Shown piece by piece: positions 1-7,543 of a stretch of 12,421 nucleotides of DNA (the stretch's first letter is position 1; each line of letters starts with the position of its first letter). A program made the translations under genes and the position numbers. The notes below the pieces were generated by a model that worked only from the letters and a program-made list of their open reading frames with translations, did not search any database and was not told the origin of the DNA. Source of the stretch: Actinomycetota bacterium. GTDB lineage: Bacteria; Actinomycetota; Actinomycetes; Streptosporangiales; Streptosporangiaceae. Where the stretch lies: contig PMST01000241.1 in assembly GCA_003168295.1 (NCBI GenBank), positions 1 to 12,421 of the forward strand. Direction: 5' to 3'.

Positions 1-675
1 GGTGTCGGGTGGCACGAGCACAACCAGGACGTCTTCGACGGTGTCGAACGGTTCTTCCGCACCATGTACAACGCCCACCTGATCGCCGAGTGGCTGCCGG
101 CCCTGGACGGTGTCGTCGACAAGCTCCAGCGCGGCGCGACGGTGGCCGATGTCGGCTGCGGCCACGGTGCGTCGACGATCCTGATGGCCCAGACCTTCCC
201 GGCCTCGACATTCGTCGGCTCCGACTACCACGAGGGCTCGATCGCCACCGCCCGCAAGCGGGCGGCGGAGGCAGGCGTGAGCGATCGGGTCCGGTTCGAG
301 GTCGCACCGGCCTCCTCCTACGCCGGCACCGGATACGACCTGGTCACAACCTTCGACTGCCTCCACGACATGGGCGATCCGGTCGGGGCGGCCCGGCACG
401 TGCGCCGGTCCCTGGCGGCCGACGGCACCTGGATGATCGTCGAGCCGGCCGCCGGTGACCGGGTGGAGGACAACTTCAATCCGGTCGGGCGGGCCTTCTA
501 CGGCTTCTCGACCCTGCTGTGCACGCCCGCTTCGCTGTCGCAGGAGGTCGGGCTGGCGCTCGGCGCCCAGGCCGGGGAGGCCCGGATCCGGGACGTGGTC
601 ACCCGGGCGGGCCTGACCCGCTTCCGGCGGGCCAGCGAGACGCCGTTCAACGCCGTGTTTGAGGCCAGGCCGTAG
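1..675 (+). CDS. Class I SAM-dependent methyltransferase, 5' end outside the window
   Basis: Probably transfers a methyl group from S-adenosylmethionine to a small molecule; the substrate cannot be read. The frame is open from base 1, and the residues before the first ATG (position 64) begin GVGWHEHNQDVF, which looks like the conserved linker before the Rossmann domain in winged-helix-plus-methyltransferase proteins. I therefore treat it as a 5'-partial gene rather than one starting at 64. In the 224 visible residues, motif I is DVGCGHG (50-56), the acidic residue at the end of strand 2 is D75 (GSDYH), and FDCLHDMGD (118-126) is the post-motif acidic/loop segment. The C-terminus (about 195-224) has the usual GLTRFRRA...NAVFEARP strand pair. 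The N-terminal substrate/dimerisation domain is presumably upstream. A strong hairpin follows 65 bp after the stop. The family call is firm; the role is unknown. Confidence 0.85.
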   Translation, partial: GVGWHEHNQDVFDGVERFFRTMYNAHLIAEWLPALDGVVDKLQRGATVADVGCGHGASTILMAQTFPASTFVGSDYHEGSIATARKRAAEAGVSDRVRFEVAPASSYAGTGYDLVTTFDCLHDMGDPVGAARHVRRSLAADGTWMIVEPAAGDRVEDNFNPVGRAFYGFSTLLCTPASLSQEVGLALGAQAGEARIRDVVTRAGLTRFRRASETPFNAVFEARP

Positions 676-740
676 CCGGCGCGGCTGGCTGGCGATGCCC
701 GTCCAACCCCGCAGCCGCGCCACGGCGGCGCGTGCTGCAC

Positions 741-777
741 CCGGTATGGCTGCTCCCCTCATGAGCAGCCATACCGG
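741..777. terminator. Perfect 15-bp inverted repeat, probable terminator hairpin
   Basis: The arm CCGGTATGGCTGCTC (741-755) is exactly complementary to 763-777, around a 7-base loop (756-762). No T-run follows on the plus strand. It lies 65 bp after the methyltransferase stop and 82 bp before the next start. Strong stems without a U-tract are common as terminators in GC-rich actinobacteria, so termination of the methyltransferase transcript is the simplest reading. A protein-binding operator or a small repeat element is the alternative. Confidence 0.6.
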
Positions 778-815
778 CAGCGCACCGGCAAAGTCCGGTC
801 CCGCTGCCGCCACCG

Positions 816-836
816 GCCCGCCGCATCGCAGCGGGC
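816..836. repeat. Short imperfect inverted repeat just before the zinc-ribbon gene
   Basis: GCCCGC (816-821) pairs with GCGGGC (831-836). The inner GC (823-824) pairs with GC (828-829), leaving one mismatch (822/830) and a 3-base loop ATC. It ends 4 bases before the purine-rich ribosome binding region (841-850) of the small zinc-ribbon gene, so a leader hairpin or operator is possible. In DNA this GC-rich, such short repeats also arise by chance. Confidence 0.3.
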
Positions 837-859
837 GCAGAGAAAGGAAAGTATCGACG

Positions 860-1057
860 ATGGCTGACGTTGCGTGCTTTTGCGGTTGCCGCTTCTCGTT
901 CAATGGCGGCGCAGAGACCTGTCCCAAGTGCGGCAGGGTCGCGAGCGTGGGGGCTAGTCCGGTGTTCGAACGCCTCGGGCACAGTCGGCCGGAGCATCCG
1001 GTACCGGTCATGAACGGGGCCGGGCAGGCCGGGCAAACGCCGGCCGCCTGCCCGTAA
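860..1057 (+). CDS. Small zinc-ribbon protein of unknown function (65 aa)
   Basis: I do not recognise a named family. The start is the ATG at 860, preceded by AAGGAAA (844-850) at 9 bases; the same frame is open back to 659, but the ribosome binding site decides for 860. The first 25 residues hold C6, C8 and C10 (ACFCGC) and then C21-P-K-C24-G, a spacing that fits a rubredoxin-like or zinc-ribbon knuckle binding one metal ion. The remaining 40 residues are Gly/Pro/Ala-rich, without clear structure, and contain one further Cys near the end. There is no signal peptide or membrane segment. It is followed in the same frame, directly after the TAA, by the hydrolase remnant, so its C-terminal tail may be sequence created by the rearrangement that truncated that gene. 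A nucleic-acid or protein-binding role is possible but not shown. Confidence 0.6.
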   Translation: MADVACFCGCRFSFNGGAETCPKCGRVASVGASPVFERLGHSRPEHPVPVMNGAGQAGQTPAACP

Positions 1058-1597
1058 CGGGTCGAAGTCGGTGCCCTGCCTGGCTCCGCGTCGTACGTGG
1101 CCCGCGAGGTCTTCGCGCCTTCGGGGGTGACCGGTCCGGACTTCGCCCATGATGCGGCGGACGCCCTGGCCTACAACTTCCCGGTGACCGGCAGCGGCTG
1201 GGATTCCGGTGACCTGACGACGATGGCCGGCGGGGCCGGATGGCACCTGTCGGTCGACGAGCTGCTCCAGGTCATGGCGACGTTCCGGCGCGGCGGCACC
1301 ATCGTCAGTCCCGGCCAGGCCCAGGTCATGCTGGACGACGGCTTCGGTATCGACTTTTCGGTCGCCACCCCGCTCGGGACCTACTACGCCAAGCTCGGCG
1401 GCTGGAACGACAACGCAGGTCACCAGGAGCAGGGCGTAGCGTTCTACCTGCCGCTGAACATGGAACTGGTGGTCCTGGTCAACTCACCCGTCATCGGGGA
1501 ACCGATAAAGGACTTGCTGTACCCATTCGTCTCCTCGGCGTATAACTTCCACATCGAGGAAGTGACGCCTCCGAATGCCTCTGCCTCGCCGGCCTGA
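1058..1597 (+). pseudogene. C-terminal remnant of a serine beta-lactamase/DD-peptidase (S12) family hydrolase
   Basis: The reading frame from 1058 encodes the C-terminal third of a class C beta-lactamase-like serine hydrolase. Typical pieces are YVAREVFAPSGVTG, AGGAGWHLSVDELLQVM, FRRGGTIVSP, FGIDFS, YYAKLGGWND (where the family's third active-site motif, K/H-x-G, falls) and LNMELVVLVNSP. The catalytic SxxK and YxN motifs of the N-terminal two-thirds are absent; family members are usually 350 residues or more against about 180 here. The only possible internal start, GTG at 1097, has no ribosome binding site and would still give an inactive fragment. The frame abuts the TAA of the zinc-ribbon gene. 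I call it a truncated pseudogene; a short expressed protein cannot be excluded. Confidence 0.65.
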
Positions 1598-1710
1598 CGG
1601 TGCCAGCGCCGCCCTGGCCCCCGGCCCCGCGGGTCGCCCTGGACGGTCCACGGCTGGTCACGGGGATCGTATGTACGGGTCCCGGCCGTACCCGCCGGGA
1701 ACGCCCGGGA

Positions 1711-1740
1711 CAACCGATCTTGCCTTCGGGCGGCCGGTTG
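1711..1740. repeat. Inverted repeat CAACCG/CGGTTG upstream of the PucR-type regulator
   Basis: CAACCG (1711-1716) and CGGTTG (1735-1740) form a 6-bp inverted repeat separated by 18 bases, ending 16 bases before the regulator's GTG and touching its weak ribosome binding region (GAGGA around 1740). A second short repeat, GTACGG (1673-1678) with CCGTAC (1686-1691), lies about 35 bases further upstream. Either could be an autoregulatory site. There is no match to a known operator that I can state. Confidence 0.3.
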
Positions 1741-1756
1741 AGGATGGTTAGACGAT

Positions 1757-3580
1757 GTGAGCGTGTCGCAGGTGCCGAAGTCGCTGCGGTCGTGGATGTC
1801 GGCCGTGAGCGAGATCGCCCGTGCGGTCAACGCCGCTGAGCCGCTGGAAGAGGTGCTGAACCGGGTCGCGGTGCAGGCATGCGAGTTGATCGGCTTCGAG
1901 TTCTGCGCGGTGATGCTGGCCGACGAGCAGCGCCACCGGCTGCACATCGCCGGCTGCAGCGGCCTGAGTCCGCACTACCTGGCCCAGGTCAGCGGCGGCC
2001 GGTCACTGCAGATCCACCCACCTGGCAGCGCCCTGGACACCCCGGCGGCCCGGGCCTACCGCGAGGATCGCACGATCGTGGTCCCCGACGTCCGGGACGC
2101 GGCCAGCTACGGGCGATTGCAGGATCTGGCCCCGGCCCAGGGGTACCGGGCCTTGCTAGCCTCCCCACTGCGCGGCTCGGGTGAGAAGGCGGGCGTCATC
2201 GTGGCCTACTCGGTGACGGCCCGGGAGTTCGGTCCGCCGGAGCTGGAGCTGATCGAGCTGCTCGGCGGCCAGGCCGCGCTGGCCCTGGAGACCACCCGGC
2301 TGCGCGCCGAGCAGCAGGGGGTCATCCGCGAGTTGTCCCGGGCCAATGACGAGCTGCGCCGCGGCCGGGCCGCGCTGGAGTGGGCCGAGCAGCAGCACCA
2401 CCAGCTCATGCAGCTGGTCCTGGACGAGGTAGGGCTGCCCGGACTGGTCGGCGCGCTGGCCACCGCGCTACGGGCTTCGGTCACGGTGGAGGACGCCGAC
2501 GGCCGGATGCTGGCCCGCGCGCCGGAGCAGGACTACCGGCCGCCGCCCGACCTGGCCGCCCGGCGGGCGGGTCCGGTGCGCGCCGCACTCGACCACGGGG
2601 AGGTGGGCGGGCGGTACCAGGTGGTCCGGGTGCCGGGCGGCACGGCGGCCTGGGCCGCGCCGGTGGTGCTGGGCAGCGAGCTAGCCGGGCGGCTCTGGGT
2701 CACCGCGCCCGCAGCCGAGCCCGAACCGGTCCAGCTGCGTGTCATCGAGCGGTTCGCGCTGGTCGTGGCGCTGCTGCTGCTGCAGCAGCGGCACGTCCTT
2801 GACGTGCGGAGCCGGCTGTCCGGCGACCTGCTGGGCGACCTGCTGCGCGAGGGCGGCCCGGTCCACCCCCGCGCCGTACTGGACCGGGCCGTGGCCATCG
2901 GGCACGACCTGTCCCGGCCGCACGTGGTCGCGCTGCTGGCTGTGGACGGCGTGGTCCCGGCCACGGCGCGGCTGCCTGAGCTCGTGCGCGCGGCGGCCGA
3001 GCCGGGGCCGGTTCCGCTGGTCGGCTCCTACGACGGGCTGCATGTGCTCCTGCACCCGGCCGAGCCCGATCCGGGCGACGCGCTGCGTCGCGTCCTGGCC
3101 AAGACGGCCCAGGCGGTGGGCGGGCACGGGGTGGTGACGATGGTGGCCGGACCGGTGGCCCGGGACACAGCCAGCTACGCCACCGCGTTCCGTGTCGCCC
3201 GCGGGGCGCTGGCGCTGCACCTCACCGGTGGCCTGGCGGGCGGGTTCGTCGACGCCGGAGAGCTCGGCCTGTCCGCACTGCTGCTCGAGATCGGCACCCC
3301 GGACGCCCTCCGGCAGTTCTCCGCGCGCCTGCTTGAGCCGCTGGAGGCCCACGAGCAGCAGCACGGCGGCGATCTGATCGCCACGTTGAGCGCCTGGCTG
3401 GCGGCCGGCTGCTCCACCGCAGCGGCGGCGCAGGCCTTGGTCGTGCACCGCAACACGGTGACCTACCGGCTCGGCCGGGTGGAGCAGCTCACCGGGCGCC
3501 GCCTGGCCGACAGCAGCACCCGGCTGGAGCTGCAGATGGCGCTGATGATCCGCGACATCGCCGAGGTCGGCCCGGTCTGA
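1757..3580 (+). CDS. GAF-domain PucR/CdaR-family transcriptional regulator
   Basis: Cytoplasmic DNA-binding regulator of 607 residues, probably a substrate-responsive activator of the oxidoreductase genes that follow. Residues about 15-180 form a GAF domain (EEVLNRVAVQACELIGFEFCAVML ... TIVVPDVRD ... GVIVAY). Residues about 180-220 are rich in Q, R, E and L and probably form a helical linker. The middle (about 220-520) fits the degenerate cyclase-like CdaR region. The C-terminus is the PucR-type HTH: TLSAWLAAGCSTAAAAQAL followed by the hallmark HRNTVTYRL (564-572) and RLELQMAL. In place of the classical N-terminal PucR domain it has GAF, so a small cytosolic ligand, often aromatic or heterocyclic in this family, is a fair inference. 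The GTG at 1757 is chosen because the GAF helix starts soon after it; a second GTG lies at 1763. The ribosome binding site (GAGGA) is rather distant. The gap to the FAD subunit is 129 bp and contains a large inverted repeat. Confidence 0.85.
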   Translation: MSVSQVPKSLRSWMSAVSEIARAVNAAEPLEEVLNRVAVQACELIGFEFCAVMLADEQRHRLHIAGCSGLSPHYLAQVSGGRSLQIHPPGSALDTPAARAYREDRTIVVPDVRDAASYGRLQDLAPAQGYRALLASPLRGSGEKAGVIVAYSVTAREFGPPELELIELLGGQAALALETTRLRAEQQGVIRELSRANDELRRGRAALEWAEQQHHQLMQLVLDEVGLPGLVGALATALRASVTVEDADGRMLARAPEQDYRPPPDLAARRAGPVRAALDHGEVGGRYQVVRVPGGTAAWAAPVVLGSELAGRLWVTAPAAEPEPVQLRVIERFALVVALLLLQQRHVLDVRSRLSGDLLGDLLREGGPVHPRAVLDRAVAIGHDLSRPHVVALLAVDGVVPATARLPELVRAAAEPGPVPLVGSYDGLHVLLHPAEPDPGDALRRVLAKTAQAVGGHGVVTMVAGPVARDTASYATAFRVARGALALHLTGGLAGGFVDAGELGLSALLLEIGTPDALRQFSARLLEPLEAHEQQHGGDLIATLSAWLAAGCSTAAAAQALVVHRNTVTYRLGRVEQLTGRRLADSSTRLELQMALMIRDIAEVGPV

Positions 3581-3612
3581 ACGGGCCGGGCCTCAGGCCG
3601 GGGGATATGTAA

Positions 3613-3648
3613 ACCAGACCAGTACCAGGGCCGCTTTCCTGGGCTGGT
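3613..3648. promoter_or_regulatory. ACCAG repeats and interrupted inverted repeat: candidate operator or terminator
   Basis: ACCAG occurs three times (3613-3617, 3618-3622, 3624-3628). The last two combine with CCTGG (3638-3642) and CTGGT (3644-3648) into an inverted repeat: ACCAG-TA-CCAGG, an 8-base loop (3630-3637), CCTGG-G-CTGGT. It sits in the gap between the regulator gene and the FAD subunit, starting 32 bp after the regulator's stop and ending 61 bp before the FAD-subunit start. That suits either attenuation or termination between the two, or binding of the PucR-type regulator to its target promoter. The sequence does not decide between these. Confidence 0.4.
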
Positions 3649-3697
3649 GCACATGGCGGCGCGTGCGCGCGGGGGGCAGCATCGGGAGTGCGCACAC

Positions 3698-3703
3698 GGG
3701 AGG
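3698..3703 (+). promoter_or_regulatory. Ribosome binding site that fixes a TTG start
   Basis: GGGAGG lies 6 bases before the TTG at 3710. The protein then begins MKPPPFDYAAPTTLDEA, the usual N-terminus of CoxM-type FAD subunits. Longer in-frame starts (GTG at 3647) lack such a site and add residues foreign to the family. Confidence 0.65.
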
Positions 3704-3709
3704 TCGCCG

Positions 3710-4579
3710 TTGAAACCACCGCCGTTTGACTACGCCGCCCCCACGACCCTGGACGAGGCGATCGGGCTGCTCGCAGAGCACGCCGATGCCGAGGCCCGGG
3801 TGCTGGCCGGGGGCCAGAGCCTGATCCCGATGATGAACTTCCGGCTAGCCAAGCCGGGTTACCTGGTTGATCTGCGCCGCGTCCCCGGGCTGGCCGGGAT
3901 CCGGCGCGAGGGCGACACCCTGGTCATCGGAGCTATGACCCGGATGGCCGAGGTCGAGCGGTCCCCGGAGGTGGCGGTGGCCGCGCCGCTGCTGACCGAG
4001 GCGATCGGCCTGGTGGCGCACGTGCCGGTCCGCAACCGCGGCACGGTCGGCGGCAGCCTGGCGCACGCCGACCCGGCCGCCGAGCTGCCTGCGGTGGCGC
4101 TGGCCCTGGACGCAGAGCTGGTCGCGGCCGGCCCGGGCGGGACCAGGACCATCCCGGCAGGCGAGTTCTTCACCGGGCCGTACGGCACCGCGCTTGCGCC
4201 TGAGGAGATCCTGACCGAGGTCCGGCTGCCGGTCTGGCCTGGCGGACACGCGTTCCTCGAGTTCTCCCGTATTCACGCCAACTTCGCGGTGGTAGCGGTG
4301 GCCGCGCTGGTGGAGATCGACGGCGACCGGATCCGGCGGGCCTGCGTGGCCCTGGCCGGAGTGGGACCGACACCGGTTCGGGCTCATTCGGCCGAACGGG
4401 CACTGCAGGGCGCTTCCGGCGATGCCGACGCGCTCCGCGGGGCGGCCCAGCTGGCCGTGGCGGACCTGTCGCCGGCCGGGGACCTGCACGCGAACGCGGA
4501 AACCCGGCTCACCCTGGCCCAGGTCTACCTGCGGCGTGCCCTGGAGCTGGCCCTATCCCGCGCGCGGAACCAGAGGTGA
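3710..4579 (+). CDS. FAD-binding (medium) subunit of a xanthine dehydrogenase/CO dehydrogenase-family hydroxylase
   Basis: This subunit carries FAD and passes electrons from the 2Fe-2S subunit to the final acceptor in a three-subunit molybdenum hydroxylase. It has 289 residues from the TTG start, the normal size for CoxM-type subunits. The N-terminal PCMH-type FAD domain shows the pyrophosphate-binding loop AGGQSLIPMMNFRLA (33-47) and the second FAD motif RNRGTVGGSLAHADPAAELP (108-127). FFTGPYGTALAPEEILTEVRLP (153-174) marks the end of that domain. The C-terminal CO_deh_flav_C-like domain includes FSRIHANFAVVAVAALVEID and ends with the helix LAQVYLRRALELAL. It is the first structural gene of the cluster, and its stop lies 4 bp before the small subunit's ATG, so the two are almost certainly co-transcribed. 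The physiological substrate is not evident. Confidence 0.9.
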   Translation: MKPPPFDYAAPTTLDEAIGLLAEHADAEARVLAGGQSLIPMMNFRLAKPGYLVDLRRVPGLAGIRREGDTLVIGAMTRMAEVERSPEVAVAAPLLTEAIGLVAHVPVRNRGTVGGSLAHADPAAELPAVALALDAELVAAGPGGTRTIPAGEFFTGPYGTALAPEEILTEVRLPVWPGGHAFLEFSRIHANFAVVAVAALVEIDGDRIRRACVALAGVGPTPVRAHSAERALQGASGDADALRGAAQLAVADLSPAGDLHANAETRLTLAQVYLRRALELALSRARNQR

Positions 4580-4583
4580 TCCG

Positions 4584-5069
4584 ATGACTGCCATCAGCGT
4601 GACCGTGAACGGGCGGCCGCACACCGCGCAGGTCGAGCCGCGGCGGCTGCTGGTCGACTTCCTGCGCGAAGATCTCGGCCTGGTCGGCACCCACATCGGC
4701 TGCGAGCACGGAGTCTGCGGCACCTGCACGGTGCTGCTCGACGGGCACAGCATCCGGTCCTGCATCACCCTGGCCGTACAGGCCGACGGCGCCGAGATCA
4801 GCACGGTGGAAGGCCTGGCCGACGGCGCCGAGCTGCACCCGCTGCAGGACGAGTTCGCTGAGAAACAGGGCCTGCAGTGCGGTTACTGCACCCCGGGCAT
4901 GCTCATGCGGGCCAGCGAGATCCTCGCCGGGAATCCGGATCCCAGCCCGGCCGAGGTGCGCGAGGCCATCGCGAGCAACCTGTGCCGGTGCACCGGCTAC
5001 CAGTTCATCGTCGAGGCCGTGCTCGGCGCAGCCGAGCGGATGCGCGCCGCGAAGGAGACCGCCTCATGA
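4584..5069 (+). CDS. 2Fe-2S (small) subunit of the molybdenum hydroxylase
   Basis: Electron-transfer subunit of 161 residues with two 2Fe-2S clusters linking the molybdenum centre to FAD. The plant-type ferredoxin cluster ligands are C40, C45, C48 and C60 (GCEHGVCGTC ... SC). The C-terminal four-helix domain has C99 and C102 (CGYCTPGM) and C134 and C136 (NLCRCTGY). All eight cysteines are present, so it should be functional. The ATG at 4584 follows AGAGGTG by 5 bases. Its stop overlaps the start of the large subunit as ATGA, indicating translational coupling. It is clearly related to, but distinct from, the partial small subunit at the right end of the window. Confidence 0.93.
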   Translation: MTAISVTVNGRPHTAQVEPRRLLVDFLREDLGLVGTHIGCEHGVCGTCTVLLDGHSIRSCITLAVQADGAEISTVEGLADGAELHPLQDEFAEKQGLQCGYCTPGMLMRASEILAGNPDPSPAEVREAIASNLCRCTGYQFIVEAVLGAAERMRAAKETAS

Positions 5070-7543
5070 CCACCGTCGACTCCACCACGGGCGACCGCAT
5101 CGCCGCCGACCGCGCCGCCAGTGCTCCCCCGGTCCGCCAGCATTCCGCCGGGCGGCGCTGGGTGGGCCAGTCCATCCGCCGGGTGGAGGACCCCAAGTTC
5201 CTGCGCGGCCGGGGCGGCTACATCGCCGACCGGATCACCCCCGGCACGCTGCACGCCGCGGTGCTGCGCAGCCCGCACCCGCACGCCCGGATCACCGGCT
5301 TCGACGTGGCCGCGGCCCAGGCCGCCCCGGGCGTGCACGCGGTGATCACCGGGGCGCAGGCCGCCCAGCTGTGCGACCCGATGCCTGACTTCGGCCCCGA
5401 CCCCACCAAGCACACCTGGCGCTGCCTGGCCGCGGAGAAGGTCCGATACGTGGGCGAGGGCGTGGCCGTGGTGGTGGCGGACAGCCGCTATCTCGCCGAG
5501 GACGCGCTGGAGCTGATCGAGGTCGGCTACGAGCCGCTGCCCCCCGTGGTGGACCCGGAGCGGGCCCTGGACGCCGGGGCGCCGCTGGTGCATGAGGCGC
5601 TCGAGTCCAACTGCGCCTACGAGCGCAGCTTTGACTTCGGCGACGTAGATCGCGACTTCGCCGAGGCCGACCTGGTGATCAGGGACCAGCTGCGCTGGCA
5701 CCGGTCGGGCGGCCAGCCGCTGGAGACGGTCGGGGCTATCGCCGACTACGAACCGGGCACCGGCGGCTTCGTGATCGAGACCAACACGCTCAGCTTCACC
5801 AGCTACCTGTTCATGGTGGCGTCCGCGCTCAAGGTCCCGGCCAATCGGCTGGACATCAGGCCGGCGCCGGCCGGCGGCAGCTTCGGCTCCAAGCTGTTTG
5901 CCAACAAACCCGCCGTCATCGCGGCCATGTGCGCGCGGGCCACCGGGCGCAAGGTGGCCTACATCGAGGACCGGGTGGACAACATCTCCAACTGCGACCA
6001 CCACGGCTCTGACCGGCTGTACGACGTGGAGCTGGCGGTGATGCGCGACGGCACCATGCGCAGCATCAAGATCGACACCATCGACGACTACGGCGCCTAC
6101 ATCCAGTTCGGCGTGGGCCACCACGGCAACGCGCTGGCCCAGGTGACCGGGCCGTACACCATCGGCAGCGTCCGGTACCGGGTCCGGGCCGCGCTGACCA
6201 ACAAGAACCAGCAGGGCGCCTACCGCGGCTTCGGCTCGGAGGTGAACAACTGGATGCTGGAGCAGCTGGTGGACAAGGCCGCCCGCGAGCTGGACCTGGA
6301 CCCGGCCGCCATCCGCCGCAAGAACTTCATCCGCCAGTTCCCGCACTACATCCCGACCGGCAACGTCTACGACTCCGGCGACTACGACAAGGTCCTGGAC
6401 AAGGCGCTGGAGCTGGCCGATTACGACCACTGGCGGGCCGAGCAGAAGCGGCTGCGGGAGCAGGGCCGCTACATCGGCATCGGGCTGATCTCGGCCCAGG
6501 AGCGCAGCGTGTTCTCGGCCACCGAGTTCTGGTTCTGGTTCGACGAGCCGGCCGCGCCGGTGACCTCCACGCCGGAGTCGGTGTCGCTGAAGGTCGACAC
6601 GACCGGCGGCATCACCGCGATCTTGTACTCCTGCGCGTTCTGGGGGAACAGCCCGGAGACCATGGTGGCTCAGTTCGTGGCCGAGGAGTTCGACTGCGAC
6701 CCGTACGACGTGGCCGTGGTCTACCACGGCAGCGGGGACGGGCTGCCGGCCACCGGGCCGGGCGGCTCCCGGACCACGGTCATGCTGGCCGGAGCGGTGG
6801 AGGGCGCGGCCGGCAAGATCAAGGCCAAGGCCCGCCGGGCCGCTGCCCACCTGCTGGAGATCGACGAGGACGACCTGGAATGGGCCGACGGCGGCTTCGG
6901 TGTCCGGGGTGACCCGGAGCGGCGCAAGACTCTTGGCGAGATCGCCATCATGCTGCACCTGTTCAAGCACAGCTTCCCGGCCGACATGACCAGCGGCCTG
7001 GACGAGTCGCAGGTGTACGACCACCCGTGGACCACGATGCCGTCGCCGGACCGCAAGGACCTGGGGGTGTTCTACCCGTTCATGGGGCACGCCTGCCACA
7101 TCCCGGTGGTCGAGGTCGACATCGAGACCGGCGCGGTCACGTTCCTGCACTACGCCGCAGTGCACGACTGCGGCACGCTGGTGAACCCGCGCTCGCTGGC
7201 CGGGCACATCGTGGGCGGCACGGCCCAGGGTATCGGCACCGCGCTGTACGAGGAGTTCGTCTACGACACCGACGGCCAGCTGCTGACCTCCAGCTACCTG
7301 GATTACCTGATCCCAACGGCCATGGAGGTACCGGAGCTGGCCATCGGGCACGTGGAGACGCCGTCGCCCTACACCCCGCACGGGGTCAAGGGCGGCGGCG
7401 AAGGCGGCCGGATGATGGCCCCGGCTGCGATCAACACCGCGGTCAACGACGCGCTGGCCCCGCTCGGTGTCCGGCTGACCGAGCTGCCCATGACCCCCGA
7501 GCGGATCCTCACCGCCCTGCGGGCGGCCGGGAAGAAGGGATGA
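5066..7543 (+). CDS. Molybdopterin-binding (large) subunit, xanthine dehydrogenase/CO dehydrogenase family, not CODH form I
   Basis: Catalytic subunit of 825 residues that hydroxylates its substrate at a molybdenum-cytosine-dinucleotide-type centre. The N-terminal a/b hammerhead domain (about 30-165) begins WVGQSIRRVEDPKFLRGRGG. The molybdopterin-binding regions include GGSFGSKL (270-277), AYRGFGSE (385-392), GPGGSRTTV (564-572) and, near the C-terminus, GVKGGGEGG (773-781), where E779 aligns with the catalytic glutamate of the family. Form I CO dehydrogenases carry a Cys-containing loop (AYRCSFR) where this protein reads AYRGFGS. So CO oxidation is unlikely and an organic, perhaps aromatic or N-heterocyclic, substrate is more plausible. 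No maturation genes (CoxD, CoxE, CoxF types) are in view. The start overlaps the small subunit (ATGA), and the stop overlaps the SDR start in the same way. Confidence 0.92.
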   Translation: MTTVDSTTGDRIAADRAASAPPVRQHSAGRRWVGQSIRRVEDPKFLRGRGGYIADRITPGTLHAAVLRSPHPHARITGFDVAAAQAAPGVHAVITGAQAAQLCDPMPDFGPDPTKHTWRCLAAEKVRYVGEGVAVVVADSRYLAEDALELIEVGYEPLPPVVDPERALDAGAPLVHEALESNCAYERSFDFGDVDRDFAEADLVIRDQLRWHRSGGQPLETVGAIADYEPGTGGFVIETNTLSFTSYLFMVASALKVPANRLDIRPAPAGGSFGSKLFANKPAVIAAMCARATGRKVAYIEDRVDNISNCDHHGSDRLYDVELAVMRDGTMRSIKIDTIDDYGAYIQFGVGHHGNALAQVTGPYTIGSVRYRVRAALTNKNQQGAYRGFGSEVNNWMLEQLVDKAARELDLDPAAIRRKNFIRQFPHYIPTGNVYDSGDYDKVLDKALELADYDHWRAEQKRLREQGRYIGIGLISAQERSVFSATEFWFWFDEPAAPVTSTPESVSLKVDTTGGITAILYSCAFWGNSPETMVAQFVAEEFDCDPYDVAVVYHGSGDGLPATGPGGSRTTVMLAGAVEGAAGKIKAKARRAAAHLLEIDEDDLEWADGGFGVRGDPERRKTLGEIAIMLHLFKHSFPADMTSGLDESQVYDHPWTTMPSPDRKDLGVFYPFMGHACHIPVVEVDIETGAVTFLHYAAVHDCGTLVNPRSLAGHIVGGTAQGIGTALYEEFVYDTDGQLLTSSYLDYLIPTAMEVPELAIGHVETPSPYTPHGVKGGGEGGRMMAPAAINTAVNDALAPLGVRLTELPMTPERILTALRAAGKKG

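Noticed and set aside
647..1423. Minus-strand open frame of 258 codons across the left region
   Set aside because: It runs antisense to the zinc-ribbon gene and the hydrolase remnant, shows no domain, and has composition typical of a shadow frame.
1097..1597. Intact small serine hydrolase starting at GTG 1097
   Set aside because: The SxxK and YxN catalytic motifs are missing and there is no ribosome binding site; it reads as a truncated remnant.
3647..3709. GTG start giving a longer FAD subunit
   Set aside because: The added residues are not typical of the family; the TTG at 3710 has a good ribosome binding site and gives the standard N-terminus.
4997..7381. Long minus-strand open frame of 794 codons
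   Set aside because: It lies wholly antisense to the molybdopterin subunit, has a low-complexity composition rich in V, G, R, H and L with no recognisable domain, and is explained by GC-rich codon bias.
3710..7543. Aerobic CO dehydrogenase (coxMSL) as the name for the hydroxylase
   Set aside because: Gene order fits, but the large subunit lacks the AYRCSFR loop of form I enzymes and no cox accessory genes are present, so only the broader family is supported.
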